Positions 63,453 to 64,000 of a DNA stretch of 64,000 nt are shown piece by piece (positions within the stretch are counted from its first letter, which is position 1; every line of letters starts with the position of its first letter). The stretch is from Limimaricola hongkongensis DSM 17492 (lineage in GTDB: Bacteria > Pseudomonadota > Alphaproteobacteria > Rhodobacterales > Rhodobacteraceae): assembly GCF_000600975.2 (NCBI RefSeq), contig NZ_KK088653.1, forward strand, positions 744,501 to 808,500, in the 5' to 3' direction. The notes beneath the pieces were generated by a model. That model was not told the origin of the DNA. It was given only the letters and a program-made list of their open reading frames with translations, and searched no databases. A program made the position numbers and the translations under genes.

Positions 63453-64000
63453 GGTCGCGCTCGCCCGCCGTGATGGCGGCCTCAACCCGGTTTTCCGGAG
63501 GCGCCAGCGGACAGACCCAGTCGGGGCTCCAGGCGCAGGAGGGGGTGTAGGCGAAGTTGAAATCGAGGATCAGCCGGCCCGACGCCGCGAGGCCGAGATC
63601 CGAGGATTTGATCGCGTCGATCGCATAGCGCCCGCCGCCATAGCTCCCCGCGCCGCAGGTCGCGTCGCGAAACGGCAGGAACAGCCCGCCGCCATAGCCA
63701 CCGATCCACCAGAGCGTCAGCTCCGCGCCGAGTCCTTGCTTCAGCCCGTCGGTGCGTGCCACGGGGCGGGCGCGCATCGTGCCATCCGTGCCCAGTTCGA
63801 AATCGATGGTCGGGCCCTGTTGCGCCACGAGATCCACCTCGAAGCGCAAGGCGGGGTCGTAAGGCCAGACGGTGATGGCGTCGAAACAGGCTTTTTGCGT
63901 TTCGGAAAGCGGCGAGGCGGGGTGGTCGCGAAACAGGCGCGAGCGGGTTTTGTGCCAGAGCCGCCAGCCGGTTTCGGGATTCGGCTCGGCGCGGATTGCG
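63433..64000 (-). CDS. DUF1684 family protein (5' end outside window)
   Basis: The C-terminal 189 residues of a DUF1684 protein; the gene begins beyond the right edge. Diagnostic blocks are WWIGGYGGGLFLPFRDAT, GSYGGGRYAIDAIK, LDFNFAYTPSCAWSPDW and PLAPPENRVEAAITAGE. Members are small soluble proteins of unknown function. Its 3' end overlaps the end of the convergent DUF3422 gene by 20 bases. Confidence 0.88.
   Translation of the reverse strand, partial: AIRAEPNPETGWRLWHKTRSRLFRDHPASPLSETQKACFDAITVWPYDPALRFEVDLVAQQGPTIDFELGTDGTMRARPVARTDGLKQGLGAELTLWWIGGYGGGLFLPFRDATCGAGSYGGGRYAIDAIKSSDLGLAASGRLILDFNFAYTPSCAWSPDWVCPLAPPENRVEAAITAGERDPSGDAS

Overview
The window is one contiguous stretch of GC-rich alphaproteobacterial chromosome. 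Gene content and order point to the Rhodobacteraceae (Rhodobacter/Roseobacter group). The evidence is a dcw cluster with a DUF2484 gene between murC and murB, the aerobic-type cobalt chelatase pair CobS/CobT, proton-translocating transhydrogenase with PntA in one chain, and a DUF1127 gene followed by an array of CcsR (cuckoo) small-RNA hairpins. I saw no rRNA, tRNA, insertion sequence, prophage or CRISPR array.

Layout. 1-1394: the start of a LysE-type exporter, then, all on the minus strand, an array of 13 GC-rich hairpins whose loops read CCTCCTCC, then the DUF1127 gene that heads it. 1728-3494: mrp and a 663-base intergenic stretch with a DnaA-box pair, a perfect 24-base palindrome and MraZ boxes. 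3495-27782: the dcw cluster and its tail (mraZ, rsmH, ftsL, ftsI, murE, murF, mraY, murD, a convergent flavoprotein, ftsW, murG, murC, DUF2484, murB, ddl, ftsQ, ftsA, ftsZ, terminator, lpxC, bamD, recN). It builds the peptidoglycan precursor, flips and polymerises it at the septum, and continues into lipid A and outer-membrane assembly. Most of these genes overlap or are only a few bases apart.

28053-44430 is a mosaic of short operons: a LuxR-HTH/hydrolase fusion, a ClC channel, DUF427, the cobS-cobT-aminopeptidase P run, an ECF sigma/anti-sigma pair, a J-domain protein, gatB, two tandem lysozyme-like secreted proteins, an acyltransferase and a DJ-1/PfpI protein whose ribosome-binding site is buried in a 16-bp hairpin. 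44515-64000 is mostly metabolism: pepN, malate synthase G with a GlcG-like partner, a glutamine-amidotransferase hydrolase, a MauG-like dihaem protein, kynureninase, pntAB, an EamA transporter, a VOC protein, rluE, a fold-III ornithine/lysine decarboxylase behind a structured leader, a luciferase-like monooxygenase, DUF3422 and a partial DUF1684 gene.

The most notable system is the DUF1127-CcsR operon. In Rhodobacter sphaeroides a homologous operon encodes an RNA-binding DUF1127 protein and four stress-induced sRNAs. Here the array is larger (13 hairpins), contains a perfect 45-base internal duplication, and ends in a hairpin that doubles as a terminator. Three genes (murD, recN and the ClC channel) carry five single-base insertions, mostly in homopolymer runs. 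This looks more like sequencing error than decay.
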